Assembly: GCF_000346465.2 (NCBI RefSeq)
Contig: NC_034009.1
Coordinates: forward strand, 41,859,897 to 41,923,896
Source: Prunus persica
Lineage: Eukaryota > Streptophyta > Magnoliopsida > Rosales > Rosaceae
Direction of reading: 5' to 3'
DNA length: 64,000 bases
The stretch's first letter is position 1, and every line of letters starts with the position of its first letter. Both the position numbers and the translations under genes were made by a program. The notes below the pieces were generated by a model. It had not been told where the DNA came from. It saw nothing but the letters and a program-made list of their open reading frames with translations, and made no database searches. Positions 23,027 to 35,524 of this stretch are shown in pieces.

Positions 23027-25156
23027 ACATGTGACATCTCTCATGCATATTATCTTTGCTTCTATTACTTACCCCCGATCTTGTGGTAACCACAAAAACT
23101 TTAATTTTTTGCCCCCATGTTCTCAAATTAATGTCTTGTAAATTACAGAGGAATATCAAATATGTTGCCCAGTTTTCACAGTAGTGCATGTCGCCAAATC
23201 CTGCCTGTCTATTTCCTTGTGATTTTGTACAAAACTATAGAAAGAATATATTCTACTTCTTTGTGAAGGTGTTACCAAATTTATTGAGTTTGGTTTCTCT
23301 CTCGAACGAACGAACGAACGAACGAACTGTACTGAACAGAGCTACATATTCTTTATTCTTTTATTTTTATTTTTATTTTTTGTGCACATCTGTCATCCAG
23401 ATAGGCTTCGTTTGGTTGGTGGTCAATTCCACATTCAGACACCACTTTTTCTTCTGTGTTAACTATTTTGCCCCTCTCATTTAGTTGGCAATATGCCAAA
23501 CCCTTTAGTTATTATTGCATGCATTTACTGTTTTATGTACACTACATTTGTCGGATCTTATTCAACATTCTGCAGATTTTTATATGATACCCTCTCTGTG
23601 AAAGAAGCTGAAATCTCACGCTGCACTTTCTTTTATGGGTACTTTTTTTTTTCCTCTGCGTTTAAAAAGAAGGAAAAAAATCTTCTTTTAAAGGGTTCAC
23701 AATTGATAGTGAGTGTTTTTTGTTTGGTGGTGATTATGAATATGAGCCGCGGTTTGCTGCTTTAAGGATGATAATGTCTTGTTGGGTCAGGGAAAACTGA
23801 GAGCAGCACTTCTGCCAAAAGAGCTTGTTTTCTGCAATGCCTGCCTTTTTTCTGTTGCATTTGTTTATTTATTTTATAATATCACTGTTGTTGTCTTTTA
23901 GTTCTTCGCTTTCACCATTATTTTATTGGTTTTGCTTGTGTTGGACGCTGCTATGGATCCCTTCAAGGGAGGCAAGACATGAATTTCCGGCAAGGGACAA
24001 AAGGCATGAGATACGGTTAGCAAGCAAAGAAAGTGACCCAAAATTTTCTGCCCCTTTATTTTTATAATATTTTTTTTCTCCGAAGACCCCAAATCCAAAA
24101 CCCAAAGAAGGGGGAAGAAGATGAAAATTATTCGTGCTCATTATGTGTAATTGGTTGTATATAATTGTGTGTCTTTTTGTTATGTGGCTAATTTTGTAAT
24201 ATGAGATAGACGTATAGTTGTATACAACCGGTCGGTGATGGATAAGTTTTTGGAAGAGGGTTGTGGTTTGGTGTAGTGTGAAGGTTTCATCATCAACACC
24301 ATTGCTTTCAAAGTGAACCGAATCAGACAAAAGCTTCCTAAGATCAAAAGAAGGTGCTTTTTGAGATTAAAGCAACCCAGGAATCTCACGGTGCCTTCCT
24401 ACAGACTACAGTTCCTAAGCCCTCCCTTTTCATCATTCTTTCACCGCAAGAATGATTACTCATTTACTATAACAACTAAACACCAACCCCCCTCTCTATA
24501 GTCCATGAAAAACCCCAACAAGAGGGAAAATCTTTTCAAGAGAAAAATAATACACAACAGAAACACACAATTTAACTAACAAATAAAAATGAATAAATGG
24601 GATTTTTTTAATTTTAAATAAATACATAAATGGGAATTGGATTGTGTCCCTAAGTCTAAAAGATATTGTAACAAGAACCTTCCATTCCTTTCTTTTTGAT
24701 GTCTTTGTTGTTCACCCAACAACCCTTTTTTTACTTTTACTTTTTCGTCTTTTGTGTTTTTTATAATCATGGGTGAACTTACTAGAAGAACTTTCACCTG
24801 CATGAAAACTAGTTCTAGAATTTGGTTTTTAACTAGGTCTTCTTCTCAGACCCAGAACTGCATTTCTTTTTTACTGGTTTCTGGTTAATTTTAAAAAATT
24901 AAATTAAATTAAATTAAAAACTCCCCATCTCCATGGTTTCAACTATAGTAATTAACTAGTAACTATTAGAACAAAGGAGAAGACACGAGGGAAAATGAAA
25001 AGTAAAAAAAAAAAAATTACAAACAGAAGTAAGAAGGGTTAAAAGGTACAACAAAACCCAACAACTAAATACCTCTCTGGTTCTCTACTCTGTAAATAAA
25101 TTTTTTTTTTGCAACAAGTTTTTCTATCACACTCTTTCTTCTTCTTTTTTTTTTTC
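23027..25156. other. Spacer between SHMT copy 2 and the BYPASS1-like gene
   Basis: The first 200 bases are shared with the copy 1 3' region. A (CGAA)n microsatellite lies at 23303-23327. The rest is T-rich with no supported gene; several short frames (23188-24330) have random composition. The 3' untranslated region of the next gene (- strand) probably lies at 24990-25156. Confidence 0.4.
23303..23327. repeat. (CGAA)n microsatellite
   Basis: Six tetranucleotide units. Confidence 0.9.
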
Positions 25157-26228
25157 CTACCTATGACTGCAAAAGTCCAAAAGCTTCTTCCTCCCTTCAA
25201 CAATTTCATCAAAGAAATCATCAAGTTGGCTGATAATATTCTCAGCACCAGATCTCAAGACACCAAAACACCCTCTCAAGTTGTCCACTCTCTCTCTAAT
25301 CCCACCCTCACTCTCCCAATCCATCACCCCCTGTGGGCCCCTCCTCTCCAATTCACCTCTCAGCTCATCCATGGCCATCTTGGACCTCCTGAACTCCCAC
25401 ATCAAAATCCCAGGCCTTTCATTGATCTGGCTGATCTCTGCTGCTACCCTTTGCTGCAATCTAGCCGTTGATATCATGAACGATGATCCGAAGATCAAGC
25501 AGCCCTCGTAGCCTCCCCTGCAGAAGCTTGACTCTGGCCAACAGAAGACCAGTCCATAGAGCAAGATCATGAGAAGCAGAGAGCTTACGTTTCTCATTGC
25601 ATAAAGAACTCCCCTGAACCCGTTGAACCCATTAAGCTTCGATTCGATGGAGACCCTTTCGTCGAATTTCAGTGAGAGTGGTTGAATTCTCGTCTCCATC
25701 AGCGCTCTGTTCTCTTCCTCCAATCCAAACGCCTCTCGCCGACACCCAGAAATCGCGCGAACCACCTGTTTGATGAAATTATTGAGCGAATGAATCAGAC
25801 GACTTGTGCATGACGAAAAAGAATATGGATTGGAAAAAAATTAAAGATTGTGATCAAATTTGAAAACTCACCTGGCGAGAGAGCTGAGGAGTGAGATGGC
25901 GATGAGAGTCGAGGGTAGAGGTGATGTTGAGGCCAGACGTGTAGTAATTCTCCATGGCAGAGATGGCAGACTTGAGGACATGGCAGGCTTCCCAAAGCTT
26001 GGAGCTTTCGTCCATGTACTCGTCAAGCCACTTGTCCCCAACAGGCAAATGGAGCTTTTGGACGAGAAGGGTCAGCTGGGAATGAAAAGATCGAAGAAGG
26101 GAAAGAGCCCTTTGAAGGAATTGGATTGACATGAAGTTGTTTGAAAGATAAACCCTTTCAAGATCGTCGATCCCGCGAGTCAGAAACGAATAGAAGCCAT
26201 TGACAGAGTTGGTGGATGAAGGATCCAT
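25157..26228 (-). CDS. BYPASS1-like (BPS1/ROH1-type) protein
   Basis: Exons 25872-26228 and 25157-25765 join across a 106-bp intron, giving 321 residues. The N-terminal half contains [41 protein letters not shown] and [18 protein letters not shown], matching the plant BYPASS1-related family, whose members carry a conserved helical domain. Family members limit production or transport of a root-derived mobile growth-arrest signal in Arabidopsis (BPS1) or bind exocyst subunits (ROH1); which applies here cannot be seen. A hydrophobic stretch ([18 protein letters not shown], about residues 176-193) may sit in a membrane, and the C-terminus (from about residue 222) is predicted helical/coiled. The 5' flank is very rich in GA and GAA microsatellites. 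The single intron is slightly unusual for a family often intronless in the coding region. Confidence 0.82.
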
Positions 26229-26362
26229 TTTGATCTTCTTCTTTTTTTTTTCCTTTTTCCTTTTAAAATTTCTTTTCTTTTGGTGTGTTGAAATTGAGTC
26301 TGGGATAAAAAAGAGAGGGTGGTATTTAAATGGTGAGAGGAAGAAGAAGAAGGAGGAGGAGA

Positions 26363-26971
26363 AGAGAGAGAGAGAGAGAGAGATGGAATGGAAAGTAAAG
26401 GGAAGGAATGGGATTATGGGAAGGAGGGAATATCTTAGAAGAAGAAGAAGAAGAAGAAGAAGAAGAAGCAGCAGCTCAGGTTTCTAAGGTTGAAAACGAT
26501 TGTTGGGAGCAATGATGGGTGTTTCCTATAGAGGGGAAAGGATGAATGGTAATATGCCATTTTCATTGTTTAATGGGCTGAAAGGATGTGTGAAAAATAA
26601 AAAGAGATTTATGGAAAGAAAAATTGTCCATAAAGAAGCCTAAAAAATACCCAAAAAGGAAAGAGACTATCTGTTCTGTGTGCTTGCTTGTAAGTTCAGA
26701 GAGAGAGAGAGAGAGAGGTTGGCTCATTGGCTCATTGGCAGAGCAGAGGTGTATACTTATACAACAAGAAGAGCATGAAATTTTCATGAGCTCCTCCAGC
26801 TCCCTTCCAATTTCTTACTTTTCTGCCTTTCTTTTCTCCCACTTATTTAAAGCATGCCCAATTGCCCATTATCAATTTTATACATATAAAATTATAATAG
26901 AGAGGCATAGAATGTGGGGTAGAAAGAGAAAGAGAAAGAGAATAGGAGAGAGAGAGAGAGAGAGAGAGAGG
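26363..26971. repeat. Cluster of GA and GAA microsatellites upstream of the BYPASS1-like gene
   Basis: (GA)n runs at 26363-26382, 26698-26718 and 26946-26971 and a (GAA)n run at 26437-26469 lie within 750 bases of the start codon. On the gene's own strand they are CT/TTC runs, a common element of plant leaders and core promoters and a known binding target (GAGA) of BASIC PENTACYSTEINE factors. A role here is inference. Confidence 0.7.
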
Positions 26972-29900
26972 TGCAAGTGGGTATGTTTAGTTTACTAATT
27001 TAGTTGGAATTGTGAAGTTTTTAGATTTTGAGGTTATTGGGTTGTAAAGTGTTTGACTGGATTGACTGGGTTTTTCTAGTTTCTACTTCTTCTTCTTCTA
27101 ATTCTTTCTTTCAATATTCTTTTGATTTGAGTGCTCTTTGGCTTCTTCTTTCCTCTTTTTCTTCCTCGAGCTACTGACTTGGCTCCTTACTTCCCTCTCT
27201 ATTCTATTGAAATTTGTGGTTTGTATTTCCTAGATATTTCTTGTTTTGTTGATTTTTTCCAAAAGGGAGAGAGAGGCTTGGAATGATGAGGTTCCTTGTA
27301 TATGTACTGTGTGTGTCTTGTAATTTGTAAACCTTCTTACCATGCATAATCAGTCTTTTTAGGCCACATTTTCCCTTTAATAATTACAGTTTAGTGTTAG
27401 AGTTTTAATATTCGTGTAGTATGTGTAAATTTAATATGTTATTGTCTTTCTCAACCAGAAATATCTTAACAAAAATTAATTATATAGTTTAATTACTTTT
27501 CCTTTGGGGACAAAACTGGATGATGCTTCTTCATAAATCATGCCCCTTACCCCCCCTCCAATTGAATTCAATATTACATACAAGACCCAATAATTTAATC
27601 CCAGCCGTTTACTTGGTACTCCTTAGGACCCATCTAACGGCGGAGAAAGCAAATCTTAGTGTGAAATGATCAACTGCATGGGCCCCAAAATTCTGCTGCA
27701 GTCCACTCAATGGGGTTATTAATGATTAAGTTGGTTTTAGACATTAATCTACGGCTATAAATATGTTTAAAGTTATGAGGTGTATGTTTGTTTATTGCTT
27801 ATCAAGCCATTATGAATTTAATAAAACCCCATCTTTATTAATCTATTCATTTTATTTTTTTAATGGGGGTTGGTCTTCTTTCTTGATGTGGGGAGGGGGG
27901 GACCAGGAAATCTAATTTATGTTGGGCTATGTGACATTTTACTTGATTTTATTTTAAGTCGGGTGCTCGTGGGTTTTTGGAAAATATGACATCTTAAGAG
28001 GATGTTGGTCTTTTGAGATTTCATTGGAAAGTGAAGAACAAGCTTAGGACCAGTATTTAAGGCCATTGATATGGGTGTCCCTAAGATTTGGTTCACAGTA
28101 AAGGTGGTAATATTGCTCTCTCCCAAGCTAATTACCTTTAACCAAAATCCACTTTTCTTGTCCTAGTCCCCCCAAAAAAAAATTAATTACTCCCTTCGTT
28201 CGTGCATATTTAAAAAATACTCTTCTAACTTTAATTTAAAAAGATGATAATGGTAAGTAAAGAATTTGTAGCTCGAGCGCACAGTCTGGTTTGATGTCAT
28301 GGAGCCCTTTAGCCCAAAATAAATCCCTTAATCACAACAACCAAGTCCCTTACAGCTTGTATTTCAATTTATTTTGTTGATGAATCACAGTCTGAACTTT
28401 AAGCTTGGGTAACAAACTCAACAAGTTCAAGCTTTTAAGGGTACCAAAATTAATTATCCTAGTACATGTAGGATCTCATTCATTACTATATATATACATA
28501 CTTGGGGCAGGAGAAACCCAGTCTGACTGCACCAAATTTAATTTTGATTTCTCACTTTATTTTTCTGAGAATTGTTCAGTTTGATAGTTTTTTTTTTTTT
28601 TTTTTTTTTTTGATGAAGAAAGGGGGGAAAACCCCCAATTCAGTTTGATAGTTAATGCTATGAAAATGGATCTCTTTTTCTTTTCTGGGTCAATTTCAAT
28701 TGTAATAATTGATCTGTTCAATTTCTGAAAATCCCATCCTACAGGATGCCGTACCCCATGCTCACCATTATAGGCCTGCATTGGCAGATGAACCAGTTGT
28801 TACAGTTGAATGCATAAAGGAGAAGAAGATAAGCACTCTTTTCTCTTCTCTTCCCTTTTGAAGGAGAAAAACTTGTATATTATAGGAATAATGTTGTTTT
28901 GCTATCTCCAATCGATCACGTTTTATCATGTCTGATAACTTTTTCACATGACAAAACGTAATTGAATGAAGATAATAAAACAGTGTTATCCTTGTGACAT
29001 GCAATTTTTTGTCCTTCTGAACAAGAGTTTCAGAAGATGCTCTGCATAAATTAATTATAGGCAAACATAAAGGACAACAAACCCAATTATTTAGGTTAGA
29101 ATGTTGTTCAATGTTGAGGCCAACAAAGCTCCACCAGATGTAAGTAAGAATCTCCTATTTTTGCAAAGCAAACAAAAGGACTTCTAAGAATCAAAATTTT
29201 GCCAAGTAAATTTGGGTAGCTGTGGATTTAGGATCTGGTGGGTGGGTGAGAGGTTGCTTGATTATTAATGGTGAAATGTGAACTTTTCTTAGAAAGTGTA
29301 GAAAAAATTATCGGGAAATTAAAATTTTATGGTAGAGAACTATACCTGAAGCGAAAGTGCTGGAGCAAAATTAAACTTTTACAATGAATGGAAGAAGGTA
29401 GACACCTCATGCGGGTCCTATCACTTGAAGTGAAAGTAAACGCAATTGATGGCTAGATTTGTCCAGCCAGCCACATCCCTTTCATCCCCATCATGATAAT
29501 TACCAATAAAAGTCTCTATATATAGAAGAATGTTTCATTTTCCTCTTAATGAGCTCTTAGATGGACACAACTGGATGGTCCAGAGCCTCTCAGCCATGAA
29601 AATGATACAAAGGAATGAGTTGAATGATTGTTTATAATGAAATTCAAAGGAGACAGGAAAAAACCCCCAAAAAAGAATAATTTGCATAAGATAAAGTTGT
29701 ATCCAGAGTATTTGACGCGTTACGTTATTGAATAATTGATCCGAATTATTAATACGTTTGAAATTTCTAGTAAATGTATGATTTCCAAGTATACTCTATC
29801 TAGTCCTCTTGTGTTTTTGGAACCCACCATCAAACATTTGGCACACCAGCGATTTCGACATCCATCCTCCTATTGATTATTGAGTTAGCTAGCATTTTTC

Positions 29901-30689
29901 CTTCAATGTCATACTCCCATAATTATGCTTGTGTCTTTTATCCTCAAGTAAACAAAATCAGCTTCTCACCTGCCTATGTTTCATCCACTAAATTCTAATT
30001 ATTTAGTCTTATTAGTGATTACTTATTTCAAAGTATTGTGTTAATTTGACAAATGCATCCATGAGTTATGACGTATGACTAGACTTACTGATCTTGCTTT
30101 TTCTCTTGCATTCATTGATCTCTCAAAATATATACGTTTCTTCGTTTACAAATTTAATGAATTTAAACCTGAATATTCACCGATTTTAAAAAACATCAAA
30201 ATATATGTGTATGTGTACGCGCGCGTGTTCTTTGAATTTATTAAGTTTATAGAAAATTATTGAATTTTTTTCTTTTTTTTCTCATTGAAGATAAAAAAGG
30301 ATAGCTTAACCCTAGTTTGTCCTTAAACCTACTTGTATATAATTCCTGGTTTGAACTAGAAATGTCTCTGAGGGTTTCAATAGGAATTCGAGTTGAAGTC
30401 TCGAAGATTTGGTTTGGATCCAAGCTACTATTCGGTGGACAATCATTTTGCTTCTGTTTTTGGGATAGTGCTCCATTTTTTTTTTCTGAAAAGACACAAA
30501 ATCGTTTTAAAGCAATTTTGACACCCCCCCAAAAAAAATCATTTAAAACAGTTTAGCTGTAAATTCGACAAGGACTACTATCAAATCCTATGAATGATAT
30601 AGACAACGTTAATTATGTAATTTATAATGCAACAAAGCTATCAATCCACAACGTCAATTTTAACTTTTAACCGTCTAATTTATAATATA
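26972..30689. other. Long AT-rich spacer, no gene supported
   Basis: Both strands hold only short open frames without recognisable domains. A T23 run at 28589-28611 and other homopolymers occur. No tRNA, hairpin precursor or transposon coding region was recognised. Distal regulatory DNA is possible. Confidence 0.4.
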
Positions 30690-30964
30690 TTAGTGTCTTT
30701 TCGCACGTGTTTCCACATCCGTGAGAGATTTTTTTTTTAAAATTTAAATTTATTTTAGAATTAAAAAAATAATAGGTAATTGTGTTTCATAAAAATAAGA
30801 TTTTTTTTTTAATTTTAATTTTTTTTAATATGAAAAAGTTTGAATTTACCATATTATTCTCATTTAATTAATAGTTTCAATTCTTAATATTTGCATTAAG
30901 CAAGGGCATTTTCTGGTATTTTGAATGTTTTACCATTCTCTACTTTTTGCTTTATATATATAGA
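30690..30964 (-). mobile_element. Non-autonomous Helitron, third intact copy (275 bp)
   Basis: Read on the - strand it starts TCTATATATATAAAGC (at 30964, after A), shares the interior of the 3346-3628 copy (GTAAAACATTCAAAATACCAG, the block before the 3' end with CTCTCACGG) and ends with a degenerate hairpin and CTAA followed by T, which still fits the CTRR rule. Confidence 0.7.
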
Positions 30965-33900
30965 TATATTTTTTTTGGTTAAACAAACAAAAATATTTCT
31001 GTTTTTTATATTCATTTGGTCTCCCATGAAATAATTGCAATTTTAATTATATATTTTTCTTCCTATAATTAGTATTCAATTGAAGGAGAGCATAATAGGA
31101 CATGTAATCTCTTTTTTATTTTCATCCTTATATTTTTTGGTGACAAATTACATAAAATTGAAATTAAATTTTAGTAAAGCAAAAATTAAGTTGGAAAGGG
31201 CGTTATGGTCTTTTGAGCAGCAAAGATGCTCCACTTATCACAGACATGGGCAAATCACTGCCCAATCTGGTAAAAAGGGCAAAAGTTAAGCTAAAGCTAG
31301 GTTAAAGTATTGCCTACCTATGCATAATAGGACACGTGTCAGTGATATAACTAAACAACTGGATGATAATCATATTCTTAAGCTTCTAAAGTATAGTTTT
31401 CTTTTGCTCTCTGGCCCAACCTGATGAACTTTGCCATCAAAATTCAAAATGTCTTAGATTCGGGAATTTTTTAAAATAAATAATTTTTTTTAAAAAAAAG
31501 AACAAAATAATATTTTAAGTTATAAAATTTGGACAAGGTCATACAATTTGTTTACGATTTTATTTTATTATTGTGATTTTATATATGTGAGTTTGGCAAA
31601 GATGGTTGACAATAATCATACATGATTTAACGGAATCCTGCGTTTTATTAATCTATTAATTTAAGCTAAGTTAATGGGATCGCTCATCATTGTGATTATT
31701 GTTCAAAGCATATTTGTACCCAATACAATGTATTATTATTCCCCAAAGATATTGTAGTAGCTACATTATCTGTCCATATATTTAAGATGGAGCACCAAAT
31801 CTTGCTTTTAAATTGACTTAGATGCCAGGATTGAGAAAATTCTCAATCATGTGGGTGGAATCTTACGATGTATCTTTTTCTTTTTGAGAATTCAAGCTGA
31901 TCTTAAGCTTAAATGATATGGTACTTCAGATCAATGTTAAACAAAGAAATAACACAAGTTGGCTCCATACTTTTCGTCTACAAAAGTAGATGATAAATTT
32001 GAAGCATTTTTTCATGCTCTTTTGAATAAGGTATTATTTTCACTCCGTACCATAGCGTATGGGTGGAGCATGAGTATCTCCCATGAAAATGAAAAAAAAA
32101 TAACAATCTTTACACGTTATGCCACCCACACATACAATTCACTTCTACCCCTTACACAATGCATCTCTTTGTGCTTGAGTGCAAACCTATGAGAGAGAAA
32201 GATGAGAAGAGTCAACTAGTTAGGATATCCTTTTTATAGAACAAAGTAGTAGGATTCTTCAAAATGATGATAGATATTGAAGAAAGGGGCCAAGTAAAAT
32301 ACTCAAAATCCAAAAAAAACTTCTTCTTCTCCCTTTGGATTTATAGAATATAGACTAGACCCATATAAAATCATCAACCCTTTTTTTGACTAACATTGAT
32401 GGTGAGAGAGTTTCAAGGCTATATCTTTCTTTGCTTTTTGGTTCAACTAGGCAAAAACCCACTTCTGGATTCCTTTGCACTATAGGGCCCCTTTTTCATC
32501 CCTCCCTCTACCCTAAAAAGAGGGGAGGAGCCTTCCATATTCATATAAATTCTGCAACCTAAGTGAAAGCTTGAAACCATCAACTCTAGAGAATTTTTAA
32601 TATAGTGCTCTATAGGCTTTATATATATATATATATAACTAGGTGACCCTTTTTTGCCGTGAGTATGATTTTGATTTAGAATATGCAATTCCGTGAAGGG
32701 TTCTACAAGGTCGTACATCACAATGTGCATAAGTGGGAGAGCATGCCACATGTTGCCAAATCAATGGTTGCAAAAACTCAATGGTACAAAACAATACGCT
32801 TGTTGAGATGCCAATTGCATATAAGTTTTGAGATTCTGACCAAGAGTGCCTTAATTAGCCAACTCACACTCTTGCAAACAAGTACCTAGAATAAATTGAT
32901 CATGGAGTATAGTGAGTGTATGTACACACCAAGGCCATACAAGGAAACCTCTCACCTTTTACTATATGTGGAAAATTTACTAATTGCGACTCGAATCATA
33001 TTTCTTGTATGGACAAGACTCATTAGCATAAACAATCTCGTATTTGTGAAAGATGTAATCAGTAATGCATGGTAAATAGTGTTAGTAATATACACTTTCT
33101 TAGTATTTGATGCTTAGGTTCACTTTTAGGGCAATGTGTCGTGTGTGTGCAACAAAGGCACCAATAAATGCTTCCTTAGTCAAAGAATCTTTGAAATTTA
33201 ACTTTTACAAAAGAATTTCTCTTTAAAAATCATTATTGGCAAGACTAGCTGGCAATTGAGCACACAAAAGAGAGAGACTAGGAGTTTTACTTTGTATGCT
33301 TTTGTGTGCTAAGGCTGCCCGCACAGAGACATTATGGTTGGTGCATGCTTTGTTTTAAAACTTTGTGGGCTATTTATGGATTTAGCTGCAGCAGCAGGAG
33401 GAGGAGGAGGAGGGGGTAAGTACAAAAATTGTTATGGATGGTCCAAGATCTAGGGTTTTGGATTGAAAGCACCATAGAGTCCAACTAAGGCTGAAAAATT
33501 TAGCCCAAACAGTAAATACCAAAGCTGCAATTTTCTAATGTATTTTCTCCTCCTACTTGCCTACTTCTCAATCAGATCAAATAGAATACCAAAAAAAAAA
33601 AAAGAGAAAAGAAAAGCATAAAGGCTTGAAAATCCAATGAGAATTTTGCATTTGGGCTGCCTAAAACTGTGATTGTTAAAAGCAATTGAGTGAATTGAGG
33701 GTTTTGCTGGCACTGTAATTGAGTATTTACCTTTTAAATCATTGCGGTTTGCTGGCACTCTAAGGCTGTAAATTAACTGTAAGGGCGGCCAATGTGTAGA
33801 CCTAGAGCCACAAAAGGGATCGCATCTGTCAAAAAAATTAACAAAAAAGAAAAAGTTGTGTGATATTCTTCTGTACTGTTGAAATTAAATACATCTTCCT

Positions 33901-34314
33901 TACATCAGTATCTACATATATTTATATATATTAATAAATTTTTTTGGTAATTTATATGCTAAATAAAAGTTCTATCAAGCAGTCGTATAATACTTCAAGT
34001 TGTACATGCAATTGTGGGTTGAGTTAGTTGAGCCCGCCTCATCGCACTCGAATTCGAACTCCCTCCTTATATATTAGAATAATTTAAGATATTACTTTTA
34101 TTAAAATAAAAATAAAATGATAATAACATACAAGAGAGTATAAGTGAACAAAAGAGACATAAGTAAAATAAAATTGTACAAATATGAAATAAATTTTGTG
34201 AAGAGCCTAGGTCCTTTGGTGGGCCAAACAAAAGATTTAAAACCGACTTTGTGTAGGTGGGCTTTGATAAGGTTTTTGAGCCTAAGTTTTATAAAAATGA
34301 AATAATTAAGAAAG
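30965..34314. other. AT-rich spacer, no gene supported
   Basis: Homopolymer runs, an (AT)n tract at 32620-32638 and a (GGA)n tract near 33396-33413. Open frames are short and random in composition. A possible SINE lies at about 34014-34110. Confidence 0.4.
34014..34110 (+). mobile_element. Possible tRNA-derived SINE
   Basis: The stretch GGGTTGAGTTAGTTGAG, then a B-box-like TTCGAACTCCC, then ATTAGAATAATTTAAG and an A-rich tail parallels the SINE at 44617-44741. No target duplication was identified. Confidence 0.35.
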
Positions 34315-34387
34315 CACGCCCGGTGGGACTCGAACCCACAATCGCCTGATTAGAAGTCAGATGCCTTATCCATTAGGCCACGGGCGC
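34315..34387 (-). tRNA. tRNA-Arg (anticodon UCU)
   Basis: 73 bases on the - strand fold as a full cloverleaf: acceptor stem GCGCCCG with CGGGCGT (one G-U pair at the end), D-arm GCCTAATGGATAAGGC, anticodon arm TCTGA-CTTCTAA-TCAGG with anticodon TCT, and T-arm with GTGGG TTCGAGT CCCAC. It reads AGA codons. No intron. Nuclear type. Confidence 0.95.
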
Positions 34388-35524
34388 TAGATGTTGAGAT
34401 TTCCCAAAATATTTTATTTGACCAATAAACAGTTAAATTTCATCACAAATAGCAACAGTTGCACTAACTAGTCGTTTATGATAATTGTTTGATTCGGTCC
34501 CGCCATGGATCGATGAGTTGAATTCTAATCAAACTTAAGACTGACGGCCGACACTAAAGGGGACCCAGAAATGCAGATTTTATGAAGGATTGGAATTCTG
34601 AAAACAAGACCCTTTAGAAACTTCACAATGATTTTCAATTTTATGCCTCTTATTAGAGTGCAAGTATTCAACCCAAAATTAATTGACAATCGACGGGCTT
34701 TTAAGCTTTCATCAAGCTTTCTTCATTTGATGTGGGGTACTATCAACAAGGGAGACGGTTAAAATGCTCAAAATGCAAATATATCTCATGTCAACGCTCT
34801 TACAAACTATGCTGAAAATTTTTTACTGCAAAAGTCAAGATTAACTAGATGGCTATCAACACGGTATTGATATTACAAGTTTGTATCTTTCCCCATGCTG
34901 TAACAGAATCACAAGAGTGGCAAATTCTATGAGCATATCACACTGCACAAGTCGTTCGTCCTAGCTTGAGAGATGTTGGTGAATGGAAGAACCCTGAAAT
35001 TCCCGTTAGCCATACAAGTCAAAGTCAACTGTTCATTGCTCGCCATGGTCTGCAAGATCGATTGTAAGAAAGTTGGTCAGAATACATTTGAGTGCATGTG
35101 AAGTGATTGGGAGGAAGAAATAACTTTCCAAGCTGACATATAAGATGAAAACCTTCCTTTCCTATCTTATCTATAATTACAGTTCTGTTGTTCGCGGGCG
35201 AGTCTCTTTAGATGACTAATACTTTCCTAGCAGAACTTCCATGTTCAGGGTGGCTCACTTTCTAAGCAGGGTACATTTGAAATCATAATGAGTGCTAATA
35301 CTTGTTAAAGGTTCTAATAGTTTACTCCTCTTTTTGGTTCCTAGAATGTTGTTGAAATCAATTATCTTTGGTTGCACTGCTTCTCAACAGTGTGAAGAGA
35401 GACCCTTGTCCATCAAACTAAAGCCATGTTTAGGTTCTAAGAGATTACTTGCTTCTTTTGTATAGGGGAAGGGGAAAAGGAGGGAAGGATTACTTTCAGT
35501 TTTATACAGATTGAAGTGCTAGGA
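34388..35524. other. Spacer and 3' region of the rhomboid gene
   Basis: No gene is seen. The part nearest 35524 is probably the 3' untranslated region of the rhomboid-like gene on the - strand. Confidence 0.4.

Noticed and set aside
26785..26812. Stretch resembling a miR319/miR159 star (GAGCTCCTCCAGCTCCC)
   Set aside because: No complementary arm within a few hundred bases, so no precursor hairpin.
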